From Angiostrongylus vasorum (Eukaryota; Nematoda; Chromadorea; Rhabditida; Metastrongylidae), in NCBI GenBank assembly GCA_018806985.1, contig JADANN010000464.1, forward strand, positions 1,459,501 to 1,523,500: a DNA stretch of 64,000 bases, written 5' to 3'. How positions within the stretch are numbered: position 1 is the first letter of the stretch; the number at the start of each line of letters is the position of its first letter. Shown here one piece after another: positions 22,270 to 34,904 of the stretch. The notes beneath the pieces were generated by a model that saw nothing but the letters and a program-made list of their open reading frames with translations, had not been told where the DNA came from and searched no databases. A program made the translations under genes and the position numbers.

Positions 22270-24055
22270 AAGTGTTAAATTTCATAGCTTCCGTCATGAT
22301 AACACTTCATCAGTACCTTTAAATTAGGAAAATTCACTCTAAAATCCCATTCCAGTGCAGGAAACATAAAATTTTAATTTCCTCTATATGATTAAAGTCG
22401 ACGCGCCTACATTACACAACATTCGGGCCAACATTGATGAATAAGCGTTTTTCTTCTAACATAAGCAGCTTATCGATAGAAGTCCATTCTCTGATAAAGA
22501 GAAGCAAACGGGAACGAGATCATGAACTGCTGCATATTTCTCAATTTGCAACTTTCATATCGCACCGATGGAAGATGTTGAGACGAAAAAAAATCTTTGA
22601 GTGGGTAAGTATGAACTATGTTTGAATGAATTAAGTCTACCTTCAAGATTTTAGAAAGTCCTTGATATTCCTACTAGAAACAGTGCTGTAATGCGGCACT
22701 CAGCAACAAGCTAGATGTGAGAATAATTGATTGCTTTGGTTTCGTGACATTTATAAGCCGAGAATATAGATAAAATACCTTATGCTCGTCTTAAAATCGA
22801 TTTCATTTTCGTTGAAAATCTTGTCAATGTCGTGCCGAGGTCGTCGCATGAGCTGAAACTCGCCACTTGCACTGCAATTCTCTACTCTTTTACCAATACA
22901 ATAGTACAATCAGTAGGCACGTCAGCCGATAGAGTTATAGCCGTGCGATCACGAAGTCCTTAAGCTGGAAAAAAATGAGAAAGGAGCACGTTTGACATTA
23001 TTCTTACAAACCTGTTAATACTTTCCTACAGTAGCTAAGTATCTGAATGGCCAATGTTCAAGAGAAATCTTTTGGGCTTCAGCAAAATTTCGATGTACTA
23101 GAAAATTTACTGGTTAGGAAAGAGTTTCCTCGTGAAGTGCATAGAATACCGCCTGGTTAAGAATTCGTCAATCATCACCACAGGATTTCGTCCGGCACTT
23201 GTGAATCGTGGAACGAGATTTACCATTTTGTCAGTAAATTGTCACCAACAATATGGTGATTTGCTGTTTTAATTTAGTCTCGGGTGGGTTTCTGAGTGGC
23301 AATGTCGAACTCTTTCGGCAGATCATCCTAAGCAACTTTTTGCATCTTTTGCAAAAATTTTTGAATTGAACAGATGTCGTCACCTAGAACACTAGAGGAA
23401 TAAAATTCTTGATGTTGATCAATCCCTTATGGGCTGTACATTTCCGTATTACAAAGCCAAGGAGCTTGATACGGCAGCCGTTGAAGGTTTCTACCGTCAA
23501 ACAACTGCAGAAAGCAAGGAATTGCAGTGGTCGTATAGGGTGTGCATGGTCTAATGATGACGATTTCGAAACGTTTTGAATCTCTTTACTAATTTGAAAT
23601 CCGTTTTTTTCTCCAGGAATTTATTAGACACAACGAGTTAGCAAAGATTTAGACGTGTACTCGTCGTTCGTTAGTAGTTCAGATGAATAATTTCTTAGCC
23701 TTAGATGCAACTAGTGTCCTTATTCCTTTTGACTGTTGGAAAAAGGGAATTCGTAGAGTAGAGTTAAAAAACACTGAAATAAACTTAGCATGACTTTTTA
23801 TTTCCCTCCAATGTTGTTCCTTTGGAAAAATATACGGTGACCACAAAATCTCAGTTAATTATATTTATACAGAGCTTCAGTGAATGAGCTATTACCGCGC
23901 TCACATTTCGATAATCTCCCGCCGTTTAATTAACCTGTAGGAACTTAGAGTGCCGTCAATGAGATTGCTAGCAGTCGGGTGACCAGAGTGGTTAATGAGA
24001 GGTGTCCATGAATCACTTTAATGAGGTGTCTGCAGAAATGGGATACGTATAATGC
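22270..24055. other. no supported gene
   Basis: Spacer. A frame at 22434-22610 ends at a strong donor (GAGTGG before GTAAGT) and could be an exon, but nothing identifies it. A small S2 3' fragment lies near 23410 (minus). Confidence 0.35.
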
Positions 24056-24059
24056 AGTG

Positions 24060-24285
24060 CATAGAAGCACGTTGAAATACTCGATGGATCGGTTTCTGCG
24101 TACTGAACCCACCAAGCGCACCATTCGGTGTCGGAAAAACTGCTACGAGATTTGTCTGAGAGAAGGCAAACATTGACTTAGTACGTCGATGTCTGAAAAA
24201 TTTATCAGATTGCGATGCTTAATTGAGGAGAACACAGCGCATGCCTAAAGACTTGATCAACGCCAAATATTTTGTCTACATAGGT
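24060..24285 (+). mobile_element. S2 SINE, diverged
   Basis: CCCACCAAGCGCACCATTCG, then GAGATTTGTCTGAGAG and the 3' end GACTTGATCAACGCC match the S2 body. Confidence 0.6.
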
Positions 24286-24754
24286 GAAACGCTTATGTAA
24301 AAAAGAATTTAGCAATTTCTCGCATTCCCATGTATCTCTTCGTTGGATCGAGCATGAACTTCTTGAATGCGTTGGTCCTGTTCTTTTTCTTCGTAAACGG
24401 CTATTCAGTAAATAACACATCCAACTGAAATTTCTGAGTTCGAAATTTCATGGGTGGTTTCACATGTTTCAGAAAGATAGTGATTTTAACGGAACATTTC
24501 AATAACACACCACTGTCCACTGCGTTGTTACATCTCATTTGGACTAGATATCCCTCGTTTGCTAATTTGGTTGGAACGAATCGCTTGCAAATGCATACAT
24601 TACAGCTATCATCATGTCTATTAGAAAGGTGTTACTCACTTGATGGAGGCAACTTGTCCTATGTTTTACTTTGCTGAGGCTTAATTACAGCAACTGATCG
24701 AACGTGAACGGCAAAAAGTCTCGAGGAACTCGGAAAAAATAATATTCGCTTTCA

Positions 24755-24965
24755 GAATGCACATACACACACAGACAAACACCTATACGCATATACGCGC
24801 ACATATACACACACAGACACACACAAAAACATCAGCGCAGACATCCTATACATACACATCCACAACTGTTTCACACTAACACAAGTATATACACACACGT
24901 GCACGCATAAATGTATACCTATATACACATCCAAACACGCATGCATACCTACATACATGCACAAA
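24755..24965. repeat. CA-rich imperfect microsatellite
   Basis: About 210 bases of ACACAC, CATACA and TATACAC variants. The low-complexity open frame on the minus strand is an artefact. Confidence 0.9.
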
Positions 24966-25039
24966 TAGATATTACAGATATACTAGATACAAACAGATAT
25001 ATTTATAGCATAGAAAATGATGGATTAATGAAATATTTG

Positions 25040-25236
25040 AAAGAGTGCGTAGCCCATTGGTTAGATGTGTTCTGCAGGGTCGCTAAATAGTTTCACCTCG
25101 TGGCCTGGGTAATCGAAATTCCACGTCCCACGGAGGTCCCAAGTTACTACCAGATTTGTATGTGGAGATGAAAGTGCTGTAGAGACACTGTTGAGATAAA
25201 AATAAAAAACAAAATAAAATAAAATAAAATAAAATG
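25040..25236 (+). mobile_element. S2-like SINE with (AAAAT)n tail
   Basis: The tRNA-like head is GTGCGTAGCCCATTGGTTAG (box A) and TAATCGAAATTCC (box B). A shortened body (CCCAAGTTACTACCAGATTT) and a tail with repeated AAAAT units at 25205-25233 follow. A further S2 3' fragment lies at about 25310-25400 (TTGATCAACGTC). Confidence 0.65.
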
Positions 25237-25594
25237 CTGTCTTTGACATGGGTAGGCTTTCTTAAATCGTCGTTTAGGCAAAATATGCATTCGTCAACCT
25301 CAACGTACGCTACGAGTGGAGTCGAATGCGTTGGGATTCATGCATTCTATCTCCTCTTGAAATTGATCAACGTCAAAATCTTTGTCATTTATCTTTAATA
25401 AGTAATTTTAACATGGGTTTTGTAGTAACAGTTATTAACAGATGATTTAAAAAAAAGATACGCTGTTAGTCGATTGCAGTGCTAAATGAGTTTAAAAAGC
25501 CCAGTTAACTCAGTAGTTATGGCATTCCCATTCTCTTATTTTTTTATTTCGTATTAACTAAACTGTTTCTGTCCTCTAACAGAAGCTAGTTAGG

Positions 25595-25850
25595 TTCTGC
25601 TTGACTATGGGCGGTGTCAGGATGTTCACAAGAGGGCGTACCCTGCTCAGATTCAGTATCATGCTCGTGTAATGCCGTCGTCGTATTGGTGGTCAGCACG
25701 TCATGCGGTATGACTGTCTATACGGAGCTTCTAGTGGTTGGCTTGCTGGTAGACATCTCGTCCTCGCTGATTTGCTACGACTCGTCCACGCCGCTTCCGC
25801 AAAATACTGAGGAGTGCATAAGTGACATGGTGGGTCCTACAATTATATTC
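25595..25850 (-). pseudogene. possible decayed polar coding tail
   Basis: The minus strand reads as a polar, Thr/Ser/Glu-rich frame (MSTSKPTTRSSV, then HDVLTTNTTTALHEHDTESE) interrupted by two TAG codons. Base composition here is much less AT-rich than the flanks, as in an old exon. I do not recognise a family. Confidence 0.25.
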
Positions 25851-26459
25851 TTTGATTTCGCCTACAGGTTTACTCTATAATTGGCAATAACTGATTTTCT
25901 AAGCATATTCTTCAAAATTTCAAAATCGACTTATTATTCAGCAGCAGAAATACGACTTTTGTTTTTGGATGTGTTCTCTTGAAGATTCTAGTAGAACTTT
26001 CCGATATCTCGCCGGGGGAAATTGTTACTTTTCTTTTTTTTTGTTATTTTGTCTTGAAATACGAGATTTTTATATGAGTTACGGTTCTGTAGAATGTGGT
26101 GAGTTTTAAGTTCCTTAGGAGTTTTTTTATTGAGTTCTTTCTTTCCACACTGTATTGAATACGATTTTCTATTCCTTAGTGGTGCTGAGATGCTTTCTTA
26201 CTGCAATTGCACAAATTTTCCACTAAACTGTATCCTTAAAATTGTGTTTCTTTCTCTTTCTCTTATGTCGTGAAAATCGGACTTTCGAAAGTCCCCATCA
26301 GTTTCCATGCGGTATTCATGTTTTTGCCAGATTGGCAGTGATTTATGCAATTGGTTCACTCTTAAGTGAGCTTCCGTATAGAAATGTTGAATCTTCAGTT
26401 TTGAAAATCGGTGAACATCGCCGTTGGGTGCGCAAGAATACTTTCCAGCCTTGATTAGG

Positions 26460-26680
26460 TGGTAAAACACAGTGCTTAGTGCAATATTGCTAACACACTT
26501 CAGTTCCCAGGATCGACTTTCTGCTAACCTCGGCATTGGAACATGAATGCATCGTTTTCTTGTTCAGCAATCACGAGGTTGTTATACAGCATACATTTAC
26601 TTCCATACAAAAAACACAATACAATACAACAGTAGCTGACGTTTCGGCAGTATCGCCTTCTTCAGAGTCTGGAAGGGTAT
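26460..26680 (-). mobile_element. PLE terminal repeat, subfamily B (solo)
   Basis: Minus strand motif at 26634-26669: GACT, CTGAAGA, A, GGC-GATACT-GCC, GAAACGTC, AGCT. Downstream is ACAACCTCGTGATTGCTGAAC, also found near other copies. Confidence 0.65.
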
Positions 26681-26684
26681 ACTG

Positions 26685-28710
26685 ATATATAATTTACTAG
26701 GCCAAACGCTTCAATAACACTTACAAAAAGACGAAAAACTCCATGGCAACTACATGATCAACAGCTTCTCGAAACACTTACCGCCTTTTTTCGTGAATTC
26801 CAATGAGGAAGATTAGAACAGCTGATTATAGTCGCATATGGCTGATGACTCCACCATCCCACATCAGAAATTGATGCGAACATACGGGGCCAGGTCGCAT
26901 GTGACCTAGCTCTGGGCATTCCTCCCTGCCATTCATTGTAGTATTTTTTGGCATTGGGTTTTTTTTGGCACAATTTCAGTTTGTCATTAGAAAGATTTTG
27001 CAGTGGTGACCTATTTCCCATACTTTTTTCCACTTGTCGTGGATCCAAGCGTTCTCTTGTTTGATTCGTTGTATTTCTCTCGTCATCCAAACCGTCAGAT
27101 TTTCGTGTGGCTCGGCTGTCGACTAAAGACATTCTTGATGAATATCGTTCCTGGAATTGAGGTCCATCTTGGAGGGCTGTGAAGTCATAAAAGAAAGTGT
27201 GGGATATTTTGGACGACGTGTCTTAAACAAATATGGTTAAGATTTTCCGACTGCGAAGAGATGGGATGGTTGCTTGGCTCGGTGCAAGATAGTGCCAAGG
27301 ACGATGTATCCATAGCAATATGCAACAAAAAAAATTGGACATTTACGTTATCACGGCGGGCCTCTATACAAAAAATATATTGGAGAAAACAATGTGTTGT
27401 GTTGGGATGGAATCCTGCTGCATTAATCAACTCGTTGTTTCATATAGCAGTGTAGACGACAAAAGGGTGAACGATTCGTTTGCTCCAAAAAAAATTGGAA
27501 TTTCAGTGTGGTAAGATGGGAACTTTGATAACGTTGGACATGATTTTATGCAGATTTTAGTTTCTTTAGTTCAATCAGCCGAATGCAATGTGTGCTAGAC
27601 ATACTTGTCTAAACTCAAAAAAAGGTAGAATCTTTCTTGTATGAGCCAAATATAACTCATAGTGCGTGCACAATTTTAACGACACTATACGATTAATACT
27701 CTGTTTATTTTATCGTCTAAAAGCAATCAATCGGAATAAAGAAATCAAGTCGCTTGTAATATCGTCTAGTGATCGAATTGGTGCGGTTCCCAATAAACTC
27801 ACCAGTAATCCCTGTCACACACACAAAGGCTGAGCATTAGTTCTTGGTCGGTAACAACGAAGAACGGCTCAGTTTCGTCACGAAGCTCCTCATTTTCGGA
27901 GCGTTACCGGAAATGCATCGTCGTTGGTTCGCCAGACTTTTATAAGGCCTACGATTACCATTAGCAAACCTTCAGGGTGTTAATACGTAAGCCTTCGGCT
28001 TTTTAGAATCTGGCAGGGCACATGAATTCACTTGTAGCTCACGCCATCGTAACCCATTGCGAATGAAACGGCCATTTAGATAAAGTGCAGAAAACCGTCG
28101 AAGGTCCTACTTTTTAACCAATTTCTGAGAATCATTCCAAGTTCATGCGTAATCACCAGATCTGTTAGAAATCGTTCGGATTGCCTCATGACGATTTGGC
28201 GAGATGCCAATCGGATACTCTACTAAGAGACCAGATTTCGAAACATTGCAAAAAGCCTTTTATCTGTTTCCTCTATTACCGTTTTTTTTTGGTGTAGGGT
28301 TCCTTCTGAGTTCTCCACAAATTTGAATGGTTCAAAATGGTCACATATTGCCGTTTGGAAGGGAACCAAATGTCACATCATTGTCTTCACCGATTTTCTC
28401 TAACTGTTGTCTAAACGCACGTTTTCCTTAATGACTTCTTTCGCTATTTTTAAGAAAAGTTGTCTAGTACTATGTAAAACAAAGGACGAACAGGTGGTGA
28501 TACCGAGACTTTGAGATTCTCTCTCAACCACCGTGTTTACTAATCCTGAATACTAATTGGACAGTCTGTATCAAAGATGGAAATTATATTGCTGATGCAG
28601 TTATCTTTACAGTTCGAAAATCTCGTTACGCTCGATCTTACCTAGCTACGTGATTCTTCCTCTCAGTATTCTTTCCATTAAAAGGATAAACAAGGTGAGG
28701 CTGTCGAGCT
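26685..28710. other. no supported gene
   Basis: Spacer. The two opposing frames near 27.2-27.5 kb look like chance. The frame at 26758-27132 (-) is partly PLE-flank sequence. Confidence 0.35.
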
Positions 28711-28714
28711 GATC

Positions 28715-28890
28715 AATTCTTGAGGAATGCACCTTACATTTTGCTTCATAAACATCATTAAAAGTGATTGAATGCACATCTGGTTTATAAATGTCTCGCG
28801 GTGGCCTACTTATGCATCGGATTCGGTGGTCTATCGTCGGAGACAGGCATGCAAGCAAATTGCCGACCCTGGAGGGATTAGGCTTTGAGG
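28715..28890 (-). mobile_element. S2 SINE, diverged
   Basis: It contains GTGATTGAATGCACATCTGG, CGGTGGCCTACTTATGCATC and TTGCCGACCCTGGAGGGAT, which match the reverse of the S2 body. Confidence 0.65.
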
Positions 28891-30019
28891 AGTCTAGGGC
28901 GCGGGATCGGACCGAAAAGTCTGTTGCTCGGCATCTCCAAACACTGCTACGCTCGCCCTGCTTCTTTTACCCAAGTCTGAGCAAAGCGATGAAGATCAAA
29001 AAATGCCCTGGCGGTAATAGGTTTGCCTTGAGCGGAGAAGCATCGTCCAGAATCGTTGGACCGTCTCGATTAGCTTCTGCAGATGTCATCCACTAAGATC
29101 TATGCACCCGATGGAGCATCGGTGAAGCCTCTAAACGTTGCTGTCCCACACCAGTGCAATTCATTGGATTTCGTTATCTGGCGGAACACCAAGTTCACAC
29201 TTCTGGTAAAAGACATCTTATTTCCATTTTTGAAAGGCTTACTCGAAAAAGCTATTTACAGCATAAGTTCGCAAAAATTTGCTGGCCCATTGGATTACGT
29301 TAGCTATGAAGCGTTAGTGAATTCTACAGAGAAAGAGGATTTCTATATTTATGTGCGTTACAGGGCAAACATGGCTGTTTGTTTGCGCTCAACTCCTATC
29401 TGCCACCTAAGGGCACTCACTACATGTAGGCACAGACGTCCATATCATGATTGGTTTCAAGAAACCATTTTCTCTGCCCCTGAGCACGCTAATAACTTCT
29501 AGGAATTTCGAAATTCTAGTAGAACTTCAGATATCGGAAAAGAAATGTGCCTTTCTAATTTGTTAAAGCAGAGGAAGTACCTTAATGCAAAACCATCACG
29601 CAGAGATGGCGTTGCTTTACACTAACAAAAGTTTTCCAAGCTGAAAAACCAGGTAGTGAACATAGTAGTCTTATGTATTTGAACAGTATTTGAAGAAGTC
29701 CGGTGACAAGATGGCACCTTTCCCAATTTATAATGCCTGGTATACCTGGGACTGAAGCTGGTGGCGAACTTGTAGTTTTCCTGCACCAGTTACTGAACGG
29801 TCTGGGAAGAACATCTTGCCAGGCCAATAAAATTCTGTAACAAGAAAAAAAGCTAAACAGCGGAAATAAATACTAAGGCAGATAATTTCGTTTTCTTACG
29901 AGTACAGCTGAATCGTAAAAAAAGTGGAAAGGAAGAAAATGTTGTGGGAATTAGTGAGCAGAATAAATCATTATCTTTGTTTACTGATAAGTTCTCAGGA
30001 GCATGTTACAATTCTTTAT

Positions 30020-30075
30020 TACAGCTGACGTTTGGGCGGTACGGTTTTCTTCGGAACCGCGATGACTCGGGTCGA
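30020..30075 (-). mobile_element. PLE terminal repeat fragment
   Basis: CAGCTGACGTTTGGGCGG at 30022-30039 continues into a diverged hairpin region. The GAAA box is mutated (CAAA on the minus strand). Confidence 0.5.
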
Positions 30076-30079
30076 CTGT

Positions 30080-32635
30080 CTGCTCCGGTCCGTGGTAGTT
30101 GGCGCCTGCGATGTGCTTCTTTTAATAGTCGCATCGAGACGAATCAAATAGATTGGACCACCGCACCGAAAAATCAGTGTTTTCCACCACTGCCTTTCTA
30201 TAAACGACGGCTAGTGGTCCCTGGATCCAGTTGGCCTGACACTGCAGTTTTGGTAGATACAGAACGCTTCTATATTGAATGCAATCCAAAATTACTTGTT
30301 ACCACGGCGAAAGTCCTTCTTGTATCGGGAACTAATTAATAATCTCTGGTATATAACAAAGAAATAATTTAGCACAATGGAAGTGCTCCATGTTGCTACT
30401 TCATTCGTGCGTTTCTCCACTCTATTCAATTTTACTCGATACGAGACGACTTCGAAGACAAACATAGTATGACGCAACAACTGCCACGAACACTGGGGGG
30501 CTGAATTATCACTGCTCTAAAGAAGATAGTACTGTCGAAATGATAGTCATAATAAAGAGTTTTTTAGAGTTTTTTGGTAACAACCACAGTTAAGACTTTC
30601 AGCAAACTAAGTAACTCATGCTTAGTTCGAAAAAGTCGCCGAGATCTTTTCGTTTACCTGGTACGAATGGTGGGCATATTTCTTTCAAAGAAGATTGACA
30701 TTCTTCTTTACCTTAAAATCATCAAGGCTTTTTTCACATAGAAAAGATAGGCAAAACCCGATATTTCAGTGTTGCTTTTCGTGCATTTTCGGTCTTCTAC
30801 ATGTTGTGAATAATACACGTGTTTTTTTTTACTGAGAAATACCCTATGTATGAAATGTTTGACACTCGAATGACTTCATTTTTTGAATTGCGTTTACAAA
30901 TTGTTGTTTCGCGGACAGAATGAAAAATGACGAATGGGTGGCTGTCTTTTCTCTACTGTGGGCGAAACGTCTGAAAAGTTCATTTTTATAGCAAAACATC
31001 TGGTGTCAAGGTCCTGTAGAACGGCTAAAGCCACATTCAGCTGTAAGTCATCACTGTCTGGTGGTTTGTCCTTCAATAAGTGAAATTCCGATTTATGCCT
31101 ATGCCGATCTCGGATATGGTCATTGCAAGAACAATATCTGTGCTCTTTGCTTTAACGAAGTTTTAGAGCACAATGTCAACGAGATTCTACGAAATTAATC
31201 TTGCTGACATTTTAAACGTGCTCTTCTTCAGACTCTAGACTCAAACTTTACTCTTCATTAACTTTTGATATACTCCTATTTCAACACTTGCGCGACTCCT
31301 ATTTTTGCCCTGGCACTCACATCCCATGTTTTTGCTGGTGTGCTGCTTTTTCGAAAGTAGACGATAGCTTTTTGATATTTATAGGAATCTATAGACTATA
31401 AACATGAAAGAATTTAGTAGAGATCTTGCTCTATCGCTCTGTCTTTTTAAGTGGCCTATCTGCCACTACTCACTATGTGTTCTTTGGTTCGTCCTATATT
31501 AACGCCAGCGTTTAGAATAGTTTTACAGTTTCCACTGGGTCTATTTCCCTATTTACACCTTCCATAAGTACGACTCAACGTAGCAAATAAAATTATTAAA
31601 ACCGGAATAATAGACAACTAGCGACCAATGAACTCGTCGAGAAAGGTTTCTTTTGCATATTTTCGAGTTTAGAATAGAGCTTTCCTCCTTCAACGCCCAG
31701 CACAAAACCTGTACTCGATAAGCTACCGAATGATTAAAAGAAATCTACTAAAAGGGTTATGTGCGCCGAAAGAAAACACCGGAAATTAGACCTCAATTGA
31801 GGTAGTGCTAGCCGGAATAGAATAATCACTGACTTCTATAAAGGTCATGCCGTCGCTCAGAGGTTAATTAAAAGTCTTCCGACTCAGTAGTTTTGTTATC
31901 ATTCACTGTAATCTACCACCAGAAGTTGGCTCATTGACAATTAGTGCCTAATGTTTTTTGACAAGACTAAGTAGATTTACAGGAAAAATGGTGTCTCTTG
32001 GAATAGAAGACGAATCGCACTGATTGCTCTCTTTGAATGTGCTGCATTTCTACCAATTTCAAGTTTCAATAACAGAAACCATCAGGCAGCAGAACCCTAT
32101 GATAAAACGAATTCACTATTTGCTGACATTTCAACGTGTGATTATGTCAGGCCACTCAAGAGTGGATATCGAACAACCGGATGGACATCCTAAAACCGAC
32201 TCGTCCCACTGCTCCCCACGTTCCTACAACACTACACTCGTGCAATATTTTTTTTAAAGATAAGCCGTCGTATTTTGCGAAAAATTCTAACATCGCTCTT
32301 ATTCTTTTTTCTTACAAGGGACGGTCTTTTACGAAAGTATTCACATTTTCGCATAAGCAACCATCTTTCTTCTCACTGAATGTTATGGAACCTTAGTCGT
32401 TCAGGAACTCCGTCTCATCGCTGGTAGATTGTTCCCAGAACATCATCATAGACTCTTTTCTGGTCTTCAAAAAGAGCACTTCCCAGACAAGTATGATTTA
32501 AGAAATCCCTTATGAAAGCTTTTAGGGCGCCACATTATGACAGGACATTACATGTTTTGCTCTGTCGAACAGTATCAACTGAATTTGGTCGGCTTATATC
32601 TTTTCAAGACGAATTTCACTTAGTCTCTGCATGAA
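30080..32635. other. no supported gene
   Basis: AT-rich spacer. No motif, repeat family or exon that I can defend. Confidence 0.4.
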
Positions 32636-32879
32636 CAGTCAACGTTTTGCTTAATCCCGAGGTTGTTATAGAAAAAAACTTTACTGTGGTTAACGTTTCC
32701 GCACTTGTTCTTCCTGATAGCGACAATGATTCAAATCACATGCCCAAAGCAGTTGTTTCTAACCATTCAGCTCTTCGTCGACGCACCAGGTCGAACCTAC
32801 TAGAGTGGAGCACCACACGAAGCCAAAATAAAGTATTCCCAAGAAAGGTTTCCTATTAATCCCCAGCATTAATTAATAA

Positions 32880-33130
32880 TTCCCTGTTTTCTTGATAAGT
32901 GTGTGCTCGTTTTATTTTTTGCTTCAAATGCGGCTGAAACCTAGGCTTCCTGATTTCTTTGTTTAAGTTGAGGAGATGTTTGGCTGACTAGTTTGCAGTC
33001 AACTTGACCTTCCTGGCCCCGAAGAAGATCAAATACACCGGAACGTCGGGTTTTCTCAGTAAAGGATATACCCAAGCACGTCTGTGCTTATCAAGAAATC
33101 CATAATCAAGTGTTTTTGATAACAACCTCG
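32880..33130 (+). mobile_element. PLE terminal repeat, diverged
   Basis: It matches the flank just downstream of the PLE coding region: GGCTGAAACCTAGGCTTCC and TTTGGCTGACTAGTTTGC here, against TGATTGAAACTTAGATTTC and TTTGGCTGATTAGATTG at 51860-51920. A motif remnant lies at 33015-33051, and the repeat ends in ACAACCTCGTGTGAGCTC. Confidence 0.6.
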
Positions 33131-33224
33131 TGTGAGCTCATGAATATAACGAGCCTAATTGATTGCATCTGTTAATAAGCCTATGAACACGATGTTTTCT
33201 ATTTTGTGTTAAGCATGATTTCAG

Positions 33225-34899
33225 ATGTGCTACAGTGAATACTATGCAGTTAATAGCAGTGGTACTGTACGGCAGTACTTTGATCGATTCTGCGTCCATC
33301 GAGAACACTGCGTTAATCGTGGAATCGACGAACAATGTCAGACACTGCAACAACTCGATAAACGAATCCAAGTATGCAAGTATAAGCATTTGCATATAAT
33401 TTCTCTACGACGTTACTCTATAGAATTTCACATTTACATACATAATATACGCATTTGGAAGCGCACACACTAAATAAAACTGGGAAGGTGGTAACCCAAT
33501 ACATTAAATGACTTTTTAGACTTTTTGGTATATACTTCTTAGTCATTCTTGCACAATATTCCATGGGGATTACGGTGTTTTCACGCTTACTTACTTGGAT
33601 ACTTCTATGGCAATTCTTCACGAGTAGCACGGGTTCCAGCATTTTTCCCAATCGACTCTCTCGCGCAATCGTCATCCATGTTGGTGATCTGCTCCGAACA
33701 ACGTGACCACCACATGACATATTCCATAATACAGAAGTCGTCTTCATCTGCGCATCTAAAAGGTTGACGCTAGCTGCGAACAGTCCCGTCCATGGCGTGG
33801 TTAGTCGCCCGAGAGGACGTTTGCATTCTCTTGGAGTCCATTTGACGCTCCCCTTTCATCCATCCGTCATCTGTTCTTCATATTATGTAACAGGCTCTTG
33901 ATGCGTATTCTCCTGGGTTTTGATGATGGGATAGATTTTTATGATGTGAGGAGAGCACGCCGGCTTGACGTCGTGAGTGCTGGCTAGATTTCAGAAGACA
34001 TCGTTCAATCGCTCTGTGGGTGGTGAGAGAAATTCTTGACGTGGTCTGAGATCTGGTTGAAGATATGAGTTGTGAATACTTCTTAGAAACTGTGGGTACC
34101 AACGGAATACAGTTTTCACACTATAGTTTTTTAAATGCAGCTACTATTAAAAAAATTGTTTTAAGTGTTTGTGTTAGGTTACACTTCGTTGATATGCTCA
34201 GTTAACACTGGAAGCCCATTGGCTAGAGATCCTGTGCAATAGTAAGCGCATGGCTGCTTTTGACACCAAACCAGTTGAGCCTCTGATTCCCTCTGAGTGA
34301 GCAAGCATTTGTTGCTCACTTCTGTGTGGAACGGTTTCTCTGCACAGGAAGACTGGCGACTACCTCTTTAGTAAAGGAACGCTTTACTACAGCTATCCCA
34401 GAATTCTGGAAGGCATCACGTCGACAGCAAATCGAATGAAAGAATGGCTTCAAACAATACGGGGACACCAGGTCATACCAGAAGCTATATATTAGTAGAG
34501 TAATTTTACTAGTAGAATGCTATGAAATTCACGTTAGTGTAAGTAAATCATACTGTCTAATGAATTTACTGATGAAATAACACAAACCACGAGATCTGAG
34601 CAAACGATTTCCTCTTAGTTTTGTCGCTTTCACGCATCTGAAGCTCAAATACGGTGATGTGGGCAGATTATTCTGATCTTCAGAAAGCCTTCTTCTCTTA
34701 TCATCATGCAAGACCATCCAGAAGAGCATTGGTGCAGAGCCGGTTCTGTTGTTGTGAGACGGATCGTTGCAACAATTTCAACAATCAAATGGCATACGAA
34801 ATATTCGGTATAACCTCCACCACATCCAATTTTTTACCCTTCTTTCGTATTTACACAACAATTACGTGCATTCTATTACTTTTTACTCTAAAACAATAG
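33225..34899 (+). CDS. Ly6/CCC-type cysteine-rich surface protein, 3' part
   Basis: Two exons in matching phase: 33225-33371 (after TTTCAG, ending at a GTATGC donor) and 34684-34899 (after TTCAG, ending in TAG). The first gives CYSEYYAVN and a series of spaced cysteines (FCVHREHCVNRG, EQC). The second gives RFCCCETDRCNNF, the CC-x-D-x-CN closure typical of Ly6/uPAR, activin-receptor-like and nematode ET-type three-finger domains. A hydrophobic end (TTITCILLLFT) suits a GPI signal or membrane anchor. A signal-peptide exon should lie upstream of 33225, but I could not identify it. The intron carries an R5 retroposon. Its ligand or partner is unknown. Confidence 0.5.
33585..34111 (-). mobile_element. 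R5 retroposon with (TAAG)n tail
   Basis: About 527 bases, flanked by a perfect 8-base repeat GTTTTCAC (33577-33584 and 34112-34119). Its 3' end, TATCCAAGTAAGTAAGC when read on the minus strand, is shared with R4, but the body differs. It lies within the intron of the cysteine-rich gene. Confidence 0.65.
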
Positions 34900-34904
34900 T
34901 ATAA

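Noticed and set aside
24752..24964. Cysteine- and valine-rich minus-strand peptide
   Set aside because: It is a translation of a CA microsatellite.
28791..29502. Two overlapping plus-strand frames
   Set aside because: The first starts in an S2 SINE. The second (139 codons) has no recognisable domain and no splice support.
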